NCBI GenBank assembly: GCA_050331715.1
Contig: JBHJGO010000051.1
Span: forward strand, 38,318 to 102,317
Source: JBHJGO01 sp050331715
Lineage (GTDB): Bacteria; Cyanobacteriota; Cyanobacteriia; Cyanobacteriales; Microcoleaceae
Reading direction: 5' to 3'
DNA length: 64,000 bases
The notes beneath the pieces are model-generated. The model did no database searches, was not told where the DNA came from, and worked only from the letters and a program-made list of their open reading frames with translations. Positions 25,977-35,096 of this stretch are shown piece after piece. Each line of letters opens with the position of its first letter. Within the stretch, counting starts at the first letter, position 1. The translations under genes were made by a program, and so were the position numbers.

Positions 25977-26873
25977 TTACTTGTTGAGGGTAGGTTGAAT
26001 AACTTTTAGAAACTTCCGCTTGAAAGGAGAACCGAGCCGAGCCAGAGTATGAATTGGATGAATTTTGAATGCCCGACCCATATTTACTAAAGCCATCTGA
26101 GGTTGTCCTGAACGGTAGGAGGTTAGGGCATGATCATAGACGAAGTTAGAGAACATTTTAGGATGAGCCTGAAACAGGTCTTGGTGCTTTTGAATCAACC
26201 GATAAAAATTCACCTGACGCCGGGACGGATCTCGTGAGACACGGTAGCTCTGATGTTCGATTAGTTGATAGGTGACAATGGGAATTCCGACGATAGAGCA
26301 AACTGGATTGAGTCTGAGAAACAGCTCGGTATGTACCCGCGAGGTAAAAGATTCATCAAATCCACCGATACTCAAAAGAGTCTCCTTTTCCACTACCATG
26401 GTCTGCTTGCATAAAAAAGATTGCTGAGGACTGATTTCTTCCAGGGAGAAATGGCGACCCTTGGGTAGGGTGGGCGGTAATCGAGTCTGCTGCACCGTTC
26501 CGTCCTCCTTCAAGACCTCTATTCCGGACAAAGCCGCAACGGGGGAAGGCAATGAGGTTTGGGCCAATGCTTGAAGAGAAACCTCAGCCATGTGGGGCAA
26601 CAACCGATCATCATCATCTAAATAGCTAATCCATCGACCCTGGGACGCTTTCGCCCCAATATTACGAGCAACGGCTCCTCCTCGATTTTCAGGTAGACGA
26701 ATTAGGTGTAGTCGAGGGTCTTCCGGTAAATCAATCTCAGCGCTAGAGGCATCATCAACCACGATCACTTCAAAGGATTCAATGGTTTGAGCCAGGGCAC
26801 TCTTAACGGCTCGTCGGAGAAGCTGCGGACGATTGTAGGTTGGGATGATAATGCTCAGTTGGGGGGTAGACAT
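25977..26873 (-). CDS. family 2 glycosyltransferase
   Basis: A 298-residue GT2 enzyme. IIIPTYNRPQLLRRAVKSAL, VIVVDDASS, NRGGAVARNIGAKASQG and WISYLDDDDRLLP (DxD near residue 95) appear in order. A C-terminal acceptor region with FDESFTSRVHTELFLRL follows. It begins 4 bp after the stop of the upstream GT4 gene, so the two are probably co-transcribed and coupled. The donor and acceptor cannot be told from sequence. Confidence 0.9.
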   Translation of the reverse strand: MSTPQLSIIIPTYNRPQLLRRAVKSALAQTIESFEVIVVDDASSAEIDLPEDPRLHLIRLPENRGGAVARNIGAKASQGRWISYLDDDDRLLPHMAEVSLQALAQTSLPSPVAALSGIEVLKEDGTVQQTRLPPTLPKGRHFSLEEISPQQSFLCKQTMVVEKETLLSIGGFDESFTSRVHTELFLRLNPVCSIVGIPIVTYQLIEHQSYRVSRDPSRRQVNFYRLIQKHQDLFQAHPKMFSNFVYDHALTSYRSGQPQMALVNMGRAFKIHPIHTLARLGSPFKRKFLKVIQPTLNK

Positions 26874-26877
26874 GACG

Positions 26878-28098
26878 TTAGACTTGGCTCAAGACTGGCT
26901 GGGATTGAGGTTGATACTTTGACTGAATATTATGATAGAGGGCAAGAAAGTTTTCAGTGCGACGAGCTTCGCTGAAGTCTGCCATGGCGCGTTGCCGTCC
27001 TGCCTGACCCATTCGCTCACAGGCTTGAGGTTCAGTTAACAGGCGCAATAATGCTGTTGCTAAAGATTCTGTATCTCCAGGAGGAACCAGATAGCCCGTT
27101 TCACCGTGCTTGACAATTTCCGGTTGGGCTCCCACGGCACTGGCTACCACTGCTGTTCCTCGAATCATGGCCTCCGTGGTCACGTTCCCAAAGGGTTCAG
27201 ACCAGAGAGATGGCACAACTTGTACCCAGGCTGCATCAAACCGCTGTTCCATTACCTGACGGGACAAGTGACCTAGCCAGCTCACCTGTTCAGCAATTTT
27301 TAACTCAATCGCCAAAGCCTGCAATCGCTCCGCTTCCGTGCCTTGACCCGCAATAATTAATTTTGCCTCTGGAACTTGAACTGCAACAGCAGCAAAGGCT
27401 CTTAATAATACTTCAACTCCCTTCTCCGCTACCAGTCGACCAGCATAGGCAACGGTTGGGGGCTGTTTCAAAGCCGCACGAGCCGGACGTTCCGGTACGC
27501 CATTGTGAACGACTTCAATTGGTGCAATGCCCTCTGCGACTAACTTATCTTTCATCGCATGACTTAGGGTAACTACCAGATCAAACGCAGATCGCCAGCG
27601 CTGCCAGAGTTGCCGCTGCAGCATCAGCACCGCCCAGCTTTGGGGCGTGAGACACCCATTGTTCAAACAGTCTAGCCCAGCCGGATCCTGGCAGGGATTG
27701 CCATCTGGAAGTTGCTTCGTTCCTAACGGGCAAATTGCTTTATAAACCGCAGTTTGATAGAGACAGGGCCGGTCTTGCAGCAAAGGTAGAATAGCCGGAG
27801 ACAGTTGCCAGAGAAACATCCGCACATGAACCACATCCGGATCAAATTCCCGCAGTACTCGTCTTAGTTCCCAATAGGCAGCCGGATTTATCGTTTGAGA
27901 TAGCACTTGCAATCGGGTATTGCTGGTTCCGAAGCAACTGTAATCCGATTGGAGCTGACTATCGGCCACAGGCATAGCTCGACTGGAGAACAGGCGCGCA
28001 TCATGGCCGCGATCGCGCAACCCCTGCCGCAGGGACAGCATTTGCAATTCTGCCCCTCCGGTTGGCGTGCCCAAATCGTGGATTAGCAGGATCTTCAT
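26878..28098 (-). CDS. family 4 glycosyltransferase
   Basis: A 406-residue GT-B fold enzyme. The N-terminal domain begins MKILLIHDLGTPTGGAELQM with the Gly-rich acceptor loop. The C-terminal domain has VAYAGRLVAEKGVEVLLRAF, the family-typical start of the donor site, and SLWSEPFGNVTTEAMIRGTA with the E-x7-E retaining motif. A cysteine-rich stretch (CPLGTKQLPDGNPCQDPAGL) near residue 125 could bind a metal and is found in some exopolysaccharide GT4 proteins. Its ATG overlaps the stop of the upstream GT2 gene by 4 bp. Confidence 0.9.
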   Translation of the reverse strand: MKILLIHDLGTPTGGAELQMLSLRQGLRDRGHDARLFSSRAMPVADSQLQSDYSCFGTSNTRLQVLSQTINPAAYWELRRVLREFDPDVVHVRMFLWQLSPAILPLLQDRPCLYQTAVYKAICPLGTKQLPDGNPCQDPAGLDCLNNGCLTPQSWAVLMLQRQLWQRWRSAFDLVVTLSHAMKDKLVAEGIAPIEVVHNGVPERPARAALKQPPTVAYAGRLVAEKGVEVLLRAFAAVAVQVPEAKLIIAGQGTEAERLQALAIELKIAEQVSWLGHLSRQVMEQRFDAAWVQVVPSLWSEPFGNVTTEAMIRGTAVVASAVGAQPEIVKHGETGYLVPPGDTESLATALLRLLTEPQACERMGQAGRQRAMADFSEARRTENFLALYHNIQSKYQPQSQPVLSQV

Positions 28099-29186
28099 GA
28101 AGACTTTCCGGCTCCAACGGGTTCTTGCTGACTGACTGGGACAGTGGGAGTTGCCGACTGGCTAGCGCTCGGCTGGAGATGACGATGAGCGTATTGATCC
28201 GTCAAGAAACGATTCAGGATTCTCTCAACCGGAACTAACAGACCGTACATGACTAGCTTTTGTAAAAAGGCATTTTGGCTATCGAAAGTAACCCGCCGAA
28301 CAATGGGTTTAAGAACCGTGTTATGTCGTCTCCAGCCCCGCAGTTTGTGGCGACGCTGGAAATAATAACCATCTTCGTTCAGGTTCCACTTCTGCTGCAT
28401 TCGACCCAGACTAGCCGCTTCCCAGGCATCACTCCAGCGCAGCATATAGAAATGCAGATCTGACCTGTTCAACGGCGAAGTCGGCACGTAGGTCACAATG
28501 CTCTTTGGTTCAAAATAAACCGTTTCTCCCGCTTGCCCCAGCGTCATACAAAAGTCCAAATGCTCCTTCGTATTCAGCATTCCTTCATCAAGCGGCCCCA
28601 CCTTGTCAAAGAGTTGTGTCCGGGCCAGCATACAGTGAAACTCGCATAGTTCGGTTTCCATGCGGTGCAGTTTCGGTAGGGCAGCAGAAACCTTTTGGCC
28701 CTGCTTGTACATTTTCTCGCGCAACAGTCGCCTGCCCCGAGCATCGACGATCACCCGCGATTCGCCTCCCGCAAAGTGAATTTCCTCATGGATTGGTTCG
28801 TACTGGCACATTAGAGGGCCGACAACAGCAGCATCTGTCTCCTCCGCACAGTTCAGCAGGGCTTCCAGCCAGCTGGGAGAAACGACGATATCGTTATCCG
28901 CAAACACCACGTAGGGTGTATCAACTTCGGCCAGACCCATATTCCGAGAGCGGTTGGGGAACAGGTAATGGTCGGTGCTAATAATTTTGAACCCTTTCTC
29001 CTGGGACTGCTGCTTTAGATATTTCCTCAAGGATCGGGGCGAGTTGCCATCGATATAAATCAGCTTAAAGGGAACTTTAGTCTGTTCATAAATGCTCTCA
29101 AGGGATTGACGAGCGTAACTAAAGCGTTCGCGGGGAACGACTACAATCGTGACTTTGGGCTCAGGGCTGGACACAGGGCTGTTCAT
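28095..29186 (-). CDS. family 2 glycosyltransferase
   Basis: A GT2 enzyme of about 363 residues. VTIVVVPRERFSYARQSLES opens the domain, YIDGNSPRSLRKYLKQ follows, and VVFADNDIVVSPSW near residue 95 replaces the usual DxD with DND. The ATG at 29186 is preferred to the GTG at 29195 because AGAGG lies at a good distance before it. A basic, Trp-rich region near residue 260-285 and a Ser/Pro-rich tail end the protein. It overlaps the downstream GT4 gene by 4 bp. Three 14-bp repeats lie just upstream. Confidence 0.85.
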   Translation of the reverse strand: MNSPVSSPEPKVTIVVVPRERFSYARQSLESIYEQTKVPFKLIYIDGNSPRSLRKYLKQQSQEKGFKIISTDHYLFPNRSRNMGLAEVDTPYVVFADNDIVVSPSWLEALLNCAEETDAAVVGPLMCQYEPIHEEIHFAGGESRVIVDARGRRLLREKMYKQGQKVSAALPKLHRMETELCEFHCMLARTQLFDKVGPLDEGMLNTKEHLDFCMTLGQAGETVYFEPKSIVTYVPTSPLNRSDLHFYMLRWSDAWEAASLGRMQQKWNLNEDGYYFQRRHKLRGWRRHNTVLKPIVRRVTFDSQNAFLQKLVMYGLLVPVERILNRFLTDQYAHRHLQPSASQSATPTVPVSQQEPVGAGKSS

Positions 29187-29201
29187 CTTAATCACCTCTT
29201 T

Positions 29202-29242
29202 TAGAAATTTTCAGCTAGAAATTTTCAGCTAGAAATTTTCAG
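29202..29242. repeat. 14-bp tandem repeat, three units
   Basis: The unit TAGAAATTTTCAGC occurs three times in a row (the last lacks its final base), between the start of the GT2 gene and the end of the next gene. Non-coding. Confidence 0.9.
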
Positions 29243-29272
29243 TAACCATTGCAGTTACTGCTCCAGGAATCT

Positions 29273-30559
29273 CTAAGTTACATTTTCGACCGATAGAGAG
29301 GGTGAGTTGCTAAAACTCCGCTCTGGAGCATCAAACCTCAAAACCCTGCGATAAACCTCAACCAGGGCATTATTCAGTTGATTCAGGTCGTAGTACTGCT
29401 CAACGTAAGCCCGCCCCGCTTTCCCCATCTCTGGCCAGCGTTGGGAATTATTAATCAAAATACCTAGCTTCTCAGCCAGGGCTTCCGCATCCCGTTCAGG
29501 CACAAGAAAACCTGAAACGCCATCTTCTACCAATTCAGGAATACCCCCGTGATAGGTACTGATGACAGGTAAACCCATCGCCATTGCTTCTTTCAAAACA
29601 TTAATTGGTGCGTCCTGATTCCCATCTGCTGCGGTGACGCTCGGCGCGATGAAAATATGGGACTGGTTTAGAATCTCGATGATTTCGTCTTCATTTTTCT
29701 GCCCCAGTAAATGAACGAAGTCACCAGCGTTTAGGTCGTCAATTAATTGCTCAAATTTTTCCTTCAGAACACCGTAACCGATGATGTTGTACTCAATATT
29801 GGGCGTGGTAGCAGCTTGTTTTGCAACGGCTCGAATGCTGTACTCAATGCCTTTTTTCTCGACGAGTCGTCCAGTCGTTGCAATCCGAATTTTTCCATCT
29901 GCCGGAAAAGTACGGGGGGCAAAGGGAAATCGACTGCAATCCAATCCTGACTGATGTACAACCACTCTATCGGCAGCCCCCCCCAGTTCAATCACCCGCC
30001 GCTTGAAAAACTCACAATTTGCTAAAAACAAATCTCCCGTTTCAAATAATCTTTGATAGATCTGCTCTCCCCTTTCCTGGACGAAGCGACTGATGTCATC
30101 ACCGCGAAACGTAGCAATCAGTTTTGTGTCCGGCGCATTAACTGTTTGGAAGGCCATACCACGAAAGCTATGGGTGCCAAACTGACAATGGATGATGTCA
30201 TAGTTCTCACTGAAATTGGGAATAGCCGTATAGAGCAACCACAGTGATAGGGCCTGCTCTCCATACTTCAAAACATTCAAAACGTCTAAAAATTTCAACG
30301 GATCTTGATAAAACCGGGATAGGAAGATACCAATCCCCTTTACCACTCTCCAGAGAAGATTATCCGGAATCTCTGGAAAATAATAGGTACGCTGCATCAG
30401 ATCGTAATCGGTGATCACCTGATGGGTCTTATCTGTATTTCCTAGAGCACTGGCATAGATATCAACCTGATGTCCTCGATCAATTAGACCTGTAATTTGA
30501 TTCAGAATAAAGGTTTCAGATAACTGAGGAAAATGACCTACAATAAACGCGATTTTCAT
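29273..30559 (-). CDS. family 4 glycosyltransferase, colanic-acid type
   Basis: A 428-residue GT-B enzyme that begins MKIAFIVGHFPQLSETFILN, the signature N-terminus of WcaL/AmsK-like colanic acid and amylovoran transferases. The donor domain has IRIATTGRLVEKKGIEYSIR, then IFIAPSVTAADGNQDAPINV with the acidic motif, and EAMAMGLPVISTYHGGIPEL. It adds a sugar to a lipid-linked repeat unit. It is separated by about 86 bp from the downstream GT2 gene and 85 bp from the upstream flavoprotein gene, all on the same strand. Confidence 0.88.
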   Translation of the reverse strand: MKIAFIVGHFPQLSETFILNQITGLIDRGHQVDIYASALGNTDKTHQVITDYDLMQRTYYFPEIPDNLLWRVVKGIGIFLSRFYQDPLKFLDVLNVLKYGEQALSLWLLYTAIPNFSENYDIIHCQFGTHSFRGMAFQTVNAPDTKLIATFRGDDISRFVQERGEQIYQRLFETGDLFLANCEFFKRRVIELGGAADRVVVHQSGLDCSRFPFAPRTFPADGKIRIATTGRLVEKKGIEYSIRAVAKQAATTPNIEYNIIGYGVLKEKFEQLIDDLNAGDFVHLLGQKNEDEIIEILNQSHIFIAPSVTAADGNQDAPINVLKEAMAMGLPVISTYHGGIPELVEDGVSGFLVPERDAEALAEKLGILINNSQRWPEMGKAGRAYVEQYYDLNQLNNALVEVYRRVLRFDAPERSFSNSPSLSVENVT

Positions 30560-30644
30560 GGCTATCGGTTGATTTCTTCTTCGTTGGAATGGAAACTAAC
30601 AGTGTGGAAAGGGGCCGATAGAATAGATCTCTAGCCCCTTTAAC

Positions 30645-32105
30645 CTACTTGCTGACCAGTTCCGGCTTCTTACGATTTTTCCACTCTTCCTTGGTGAATT
30701 CCTCGTGGTAGGAACGCTCAACGTTTACTGTCCACAGATCATGTTCCCGACCCAGAATATTCTGCGCTGCAAAATAGCCTGTCAACATCGAGTGATCCTG
30801 GTTATTGTACCGATGCATCCCATTGCGTCCCACCGTTTGTAGGTTTTCAAACTGGGTCAGATAGTCCTGAATCACCTGTAAATGCTGACGATAGTCTCGG
30901 TCATACACGGGGTAAGCCTTGGGCTGACGGATGATTGTTCCGTCCTCAATTTTGCTGTCCTTAGTCAAGCCCAGGGTATTAATCTCTTGAGCTGCCAGGT
31001 CTAGCAGTTCTGCATCTGACATCTCCCAAATTCGATCTCCTTCTGTGCAGAAATACTCCATCCCAAGACAGGTTTTGCTCAGATCAGGAACCATCGCTGG
31101 GCTCCAATTCTTGAAGTTCTGGATTCGACCCACCTTCACCTCTGGACTGTGAATATAAATCCAGTTGTCCGGGAATAAATCAGGATGATCAATTACAAGA
31201 GCGACAATCAGAAAATCCCGATAGGATAGAGATCTAGCCGCGTGAAGTATTTCTTCTGGAGGCAACGGATCTAAACGATTCACCAGTGCAGTAATCGGCA
31301 TACTGGAAATGAATTGATCCGCAGTTAGGTGCAGAGTTTCATCTCCCTTGTTCGCAACAATCTCTTTGATCCGGAATCCCTCTCGCTTGAAGCTAAGGGC
31401 ACGAGTATGGAGAGAAACTTCGCCGCCACTTTCATCAATCTTTTGTTGAAACCGCTCCCACATCATTCCAGGGCCGTACAGTGGGTAATCAAACTCCTTG
31501 ATCAAGGTTTTTGTATCGTTTTTACCAAAAGCCGCATCGATCACGGCTTTCTTCAGAGATAGACCCTTAATTCTCTGGGCGGCCCATTCCGCTTCGATCT
31601 TGTTACAAGGAATTCCCCAAACTTTTTCAGTGTAAGTCTTGAAAAAGGTACGGTATAGGCGATCGCCAAAGCAATCCGTTACCCATTCTTCAAAGGTTTC
31701 AGGCTCAATATCAGGGCGTAATTTCCCCTTAACCTTAGCCTGTAAATAACTGAATAAAATCAAGACACTCTCAATCGGCCCGAGGTTGAGTAGGGTGTTC
31801 TTAATGGAAAGAGGATAGTCGTAAAACTTATTTTGGTAGTAAATTCGAGAGAGCCGAGGAACTCGGATGAACTCATCTCCGAGTACTTCCTGCCATAAAC
31901 GATTGACGACTTCTACCTTCGTAAAAAATCGATGACCGCCGATATCAAACCGATAGCCTTTGTAGACTTCAGTCCGGGAGATTCCCCCCACTTTGTCGGC
32001 AGCTTCTAAAACGTAAGGGTGAATTCCGTGCTTCGTCAGTTCGTAGGCCGCTGTTAAACCAGCAGGGCCACCACCAACAACGACAACTGAGTGATGCTGT
32101 GACAT
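30645..32105 (-). CDS. UDP-galactopyranose-mutase-like FAD oxidoreductase
   Basis: A 486-residue flavoprotein of the NAD(P)/FAD-dependent oxidoreductase group often placed near UDP-galactopyranose mutase and protoporphyrinogen oxidase. The dinucleotide fold VVVVGGGPAGLTAAYELTKH starts at residue 7, the family block YRFDIGGHRFFTK lies near residue 53, and the C-terminal FAD block NLQTVGRNGMHRYNNQDHSM lies near residue 430. In polysaccharide clusters it may make a furanose or otherwise modified nucleotide sugar. The true reaction is not shown by sequence alone. Confidence 0.82.
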   Translation of the reverse strand: MSQHHSVVVVGGGPAGLTAAYELTKHGIHPYVLEAADKVGGISRTEVYKGYRFDIGGHRFFTKVEVVNRLWQEVLGDEFIRVPRLSRIYYQNKFYDYPLSIKNTLLNLGPIESVLILFSYLQAKVKGKLRPDIEPETFEEWVTDCFGDRLYRTFFKTYTEKVWGIPCNKIEAEWAAQRIKGLSLKKAVIDAAFGKNDTKTLIKEFDYPLYGPGMMWERFQQKIDESGGEVSLHTRALSFKREGFRIKEIVANKGDETLHLTADQFISSMPITALVNRLDPLPPEEILHAARSLSYRDFLIVALVIDHPDLFPDNWIYIHSPEVKVGRIQNFKNWSPAMVPDLSKTCLGMEYFCTEGDRIWEMSDAELLDLAAQEINTLGLTKDSKIEDGTIIRQPKAYPVYDRDYRQHLQVIQDYLTQFENLQTVGRNGMHRYNNQDHSMLTGYFAAQNILGREHDLWTVNVERSYHEEFTKEEWKNRKKPELVSK

Positions 32106-32332
32106 CTGAATACCTTATAAAATGGGAAACCAAATAAATTACTGGCTTGATTGTGCGAAAATGAAACTATATAATGCACCGGGAAGAACTGCTATAGATA
32201 CAGAAGAGTTCCGTAACACCCCCTGTACAAAACCAGAATATTTTGTGAGCTTGATCTTGAACTTCAAGTGCAGCTTGCAGCGAAATTACACGCTCGAAAT
32301 GCAGTTAAATACTCAAAATGAAATTACCAAAA

Positions 32333-33340
32333 TTATAACTGGTTCGGCTGGTTTGTCGCAACAATTTGCATGATTTCTAGCCGATAGCGCAGCCAACCAA
32401 CTGCAAATGCTAAACCACTATAGAAGTAGTACAGCCAGTGCCAGGGAATCACTCTCAGCGTAAACAATAAACCTCGTTGATCATAGAAAAAGGAGTAAAG
32501 AGATAGATTGATTACGAACAGGAGAACTGACAGTATGCAGATTAAAATCACCATGCTTGGAAACCATGGGATCATAAAGCCTGCGACTGTCATTAAACCC
32601 ACTAAGGCAACGCTGACGCGACTTGAATACTGAAGATTCAGGTCATTATTGAGCTGACTATTCCGTAGAATCAGCGCTGTCCAGGGCAATGCTCGATAGA
32701 AAAAATCGGCCTTTAACATGGAGAGGGGTCGCCATTCTTTCAGGTGCTTAACCTGAATATCTTTATAAAGTCCGATACGATAGCCCGCCTGTTTAATCCG
32801 ATAGCCCAACTCGATATCTTCTACACTAGGAAGCCGATAGGTTTCATTAAACCCATTTAGTTCCATGAAGACATCACGACGAATTGCTCCACAAGCTCCC
32901 CAAAAGGTGGAAGCCTCCTCACTACTAATCTGATGGGTGTAGTGGTGTAGTAAATTGCGATACTGAGAGAGAAAATTCTCAGCCCCTGGTTGTTCGTCGT
33001 AGGAACCAATCAATGCAGCTAAATTAGACTCGGTTTCAAAGGCAGTAATGACTTGAGCAATCGTATTAGGATGAACTTCAACATCGGCGTCTACAAAGAA
33101 AAGAATGTCACTCGTTGCTGCTTTTGCTCCTAAATTACGAGCTTTAGCAGGGCCTCCTGCTTGAGGTACGCGGATCACCTGAGCACCAAAGTCCTCGGCT
33201 AAGCACCACGAACCGTCAGTATCACCATCGGCCACCACAATCAGTTCATCAGGTTTCTGCGTCGTCTTCGCTAAACTTGCTAAACATCGATGAAACTTTT
33301 CTCCACCGTTATGAACCGGAATAATGACTGAAACTGTCAT
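32333..33340 (-). CDS. family 2 glycosyltransferase with C-terminal membrane helices
   Basis: A GT2 enzyme of about 335 residues, most upstream gene of the polysaccharide cluster. The ATG at 33340 is preferred to the TTG at 33352 because it gives the standard MTVSVIIPVHNGG opening. VVADGDTDGS, GGPAKARNLGAKAA and ILFFVDADVEVHP (DAD near residue 85) form the donor site, and LPSVEDIELGYRIKQAGYR holds the ED acceptor motif. Three hydrophobic segments between about residues 240 and 330 anchor it in the membrane. An upstream space of 294 bp to the phosphatase gene shows no gene and probably holds the cluster promoter. Confidence 0.88.
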   Translation of the reverse strand: MTVSVIIPVHNGGEKFHRCLASLAKTTQKPDELIVVADGDTDGSWCLAEDFGAQVIRVPQAGGPAKARNLGAKAATSDILFFVDADVEVHPNTIAQVITAFETESNLAALIGSYDEQPGAENFLSQYRNLLHHYTHQISSEEASTFWGACGAIRRDVFMELNGFNETYRLPSVEDIELGYRIKQAGYRIGLYKDIQVKHLKEWRPLSMLKADFFYRALPWTALILRNSQLNNDLNLQYSSRVSVALVGLMTVAGFMIPWFPSMVILICILSVLLFVINLSLYSFFYDQRGLLFTLRVIPWHWLYYFYSGLAFAVGWLRYRLEIMQIVATNQPNQL

Positions 33341-33634
33341 AGCCCCTTGCAAATATTGTTCGTAGAATCCTATGTGAGTTCAACTCTGAAAATACCTTAA
33401 CACTAACAAAATTAAGCTTTTATGAAGTTCAGGTGGCATTTCTGGGAATTCTGTAAAGTTTCCGTAAAGTTTACAGGAGAGTTAGGAAAATTGATCACAC
33501 GCTAAAGTCACTATTTTTTAGGAGTAAATGACATCTGTCTTAAGCAAGAGATTGCAGGTTCAATTTCTCCCCAACCAAGTAATGATCGTGGAGAGAGTTA
33601 GTTTTACAAGCACAATAGAATGAGCTAGGTTGAC

Positions 33635-34423
33635 CTAGAGCTTTAAAGCCGCTAGAACTAGGGTCAAGTCATCGTCGGTGCGTTCAGTGACGCGGGGTGA
33701 GCGCAAGAAATCAACCAATTGTTCCTGAGCAACTCTAAGGTCAGAGGCTTGGCTCGCAAATTGAAATAGGGGGGAAAAAAACGGCTTATGGGGAATTCCC
33801 TGAGGCAGTTTCAGGGCTAGGAGCTGCAAGCCATCCGAAAAAGCGGCCAGGTGACTAGGACGTCCTAACCATTGAGCAAATTGGGCTGTTTCCAAAGCAT
33901 TCTCACAGACTAGAAACGTAGTCTCGTTCAAATGTTCGCCTCGATCCGGAACCGTTAAAGCCTGTACCTCATCTGCTGGAGTTGCGACAACTACCGCCCC
34001 ATCCCCAATTTGAGCTACCATGGCGGCTTCTGGGGTAATCAGGGTGATGGAGAGTGTGGTTGCCAGATCCCTCAATTCAGCATTCTGATTCTGGGCCGCT
34101 TGTTCCACTGATGTTTGAGCCGCTTGCAGGGCTTGAGTCAGTTGATCTTTCCAGATTGTTTCCAGGTCAGCGGCAGTCCTCTGAGTTAAAGTCTGGGTCA
34201 GGGTTTCAACACTGGTTTCAACTGCAAGTCTCGCCCCTAAATCAGAAAACTTGGCTGACCCGGCTCCATCGGCAACAGCTACAATCAGATTGTCGTTGGG
34301 TAGGGAACGAAAGGCATAGGCATCTTGACAGGGCAGATCCTGCTTTTCGTGGCTTTTTCCCGTAACCGATGCAGCCACAACCTGCCAGTGGGAGGGTTGG
34401 GAATGGGACTGTGGGTTAAACAT
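33635..34423 (-). CDS. PP2C-type protein phosphatase
   Basis: A 262-residue PPM-family phosphatase. Metal-binding aspartates lie in QDAYAFR, LIVAVADGAGSAKFSD, LAAFSDGLQ and RTDDDLTLV, in the order of the family. It removes phosphate from Ser/Thr. The ATG at 34423 is preferred because the longer frame (to 34477) would run into the upstream vWA gene. It lies 10 bp after that gene on the same strand. PP2C plus TerY-type vWA pairs are part of the known TerY-phosphatase-kinase triads of stress signalling; the kinase of the triad is not adjacent here. Confidence 0.88.
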   Translation of the reverse strand: MFNPQSHSQPSHWQVVAASVTGKSHEKQDLPCQDAYAFRSLPNDNLIVAVADGAGSAKFSDLGARLAVETSVETLTQTLTQRTAADLETIWKDQLTQALQAAQTSVEQAAQNQNAELRDLATTLSITLITPEAAMVAQIGDGAVVVATPADEVQALTVPDRGEHLNETTFLVCENALETAQFAQWLGRPSHLAAFSDGLQLLALKLPQGIPHKPFFSPLFQFASQASDLRVAQEQLVDFLRSPRVTERTDDDLTLVLAALKL

Positions 34424-34433
34424 ATTCAAACGC

Positions 34434-35096
34434 TTATACTGTTCCCCATCCCGGTGGGGGTAGAGCGACCTGTTCATCGACTTTAGAGTGGGAAACGGTC
34501 TGCATACTGGCGGACAACCACATAAACATTTCTCGGAAATCCAAACCCCGCAGTTTCAGAGGCGCTCGTTGGACGATTTCGCTCAATCGTTCCATATTGG
34601 CCCCTTCCACCCCGACGGCAAAAAATGCCACTTGCTTATTATTCTCCGCCTGCTGAATGCGTTGGGCGGCGGACTCCGCCATCCGCTCCGCTTCGCCCTG
34701 GGGTTCACCATCAGTAATCAAAAAAATCCAGGGGCGATAGTAGGCGATGCCATTGCTGCGGTATTCTTCCTTGCGCGCTGCTACTAGATCTAAAGCTTGA
34801 TTAATTGCTGTTCCCATGAAGGTTTGCCCCTGGGCCGTTAGTAGGGGCGGCTCAAACTGGTCAGCCGTGACAAAGTCCTGCAGGATTTTCACCTGATTAT
34901 CGAAGGAAATCACTGCAACCTCGACCCGCTTTTTGGCCAGTTCATCCCGGCTTAAGTCCTGTTTGAAGGTATTGAGTCCATCATTCAGCGCGTCGATCGC
35001 AACCCCTTGCATTGAAGCAGAGGTATCTAGCAATAGGACACAGGGACATCGCGGTTCCGGGTTCTCGGCAAATTCTACAGCGTCCTCTAATCTCAT
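34434..35096 (-). CDS. von Willebrand factor A protein, TerY-like
   Basis: A 220-residue soluble vWA domain. The MIDAS metal site DTSAS lies at residues 24-28 (VLLLDTSASMQG), the Thr follows in GTAINQALD near residue 95, and FLITDGEPQGEA supplies the last acidic residue near 127. The length and the MRLEDAVEFAENPEPR start match TerY-like tellurite-cluster vWA proteins. It is translated with the PP2C gene 10 bp downstream. It likely acts as a metal-dependent scaffold in a phosphorylation circuit, which is inference from the family. Confidence 0.87.
   Translation of the reverse strand: MRLEDAVEFAENPEPRCPCVLLLDTSASMQGVAIDALNDGLNTFKQDLSRDELAKKRVEVAVISFDNQVKILQDFVTADQFEPPLLTAQGQTFMGTAINQALDLVAARKEEYRSNGIAYYRPWIFLITDGEPQGEAERMAESAAQRIQQAENNKQVAFFAVGVEGANMERLSEIVQRAPLKLRGLDFREMFMWLSASMQTVSHSKVDEQVALPPPGWGTV

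Noticed and set aside
32122..32373. An 83-codon + strand frame between the flavoprotein and GT2 genes
   Set aside because: No family features, and its end runs antisense into the GT2 gene; most likely a chance frame.
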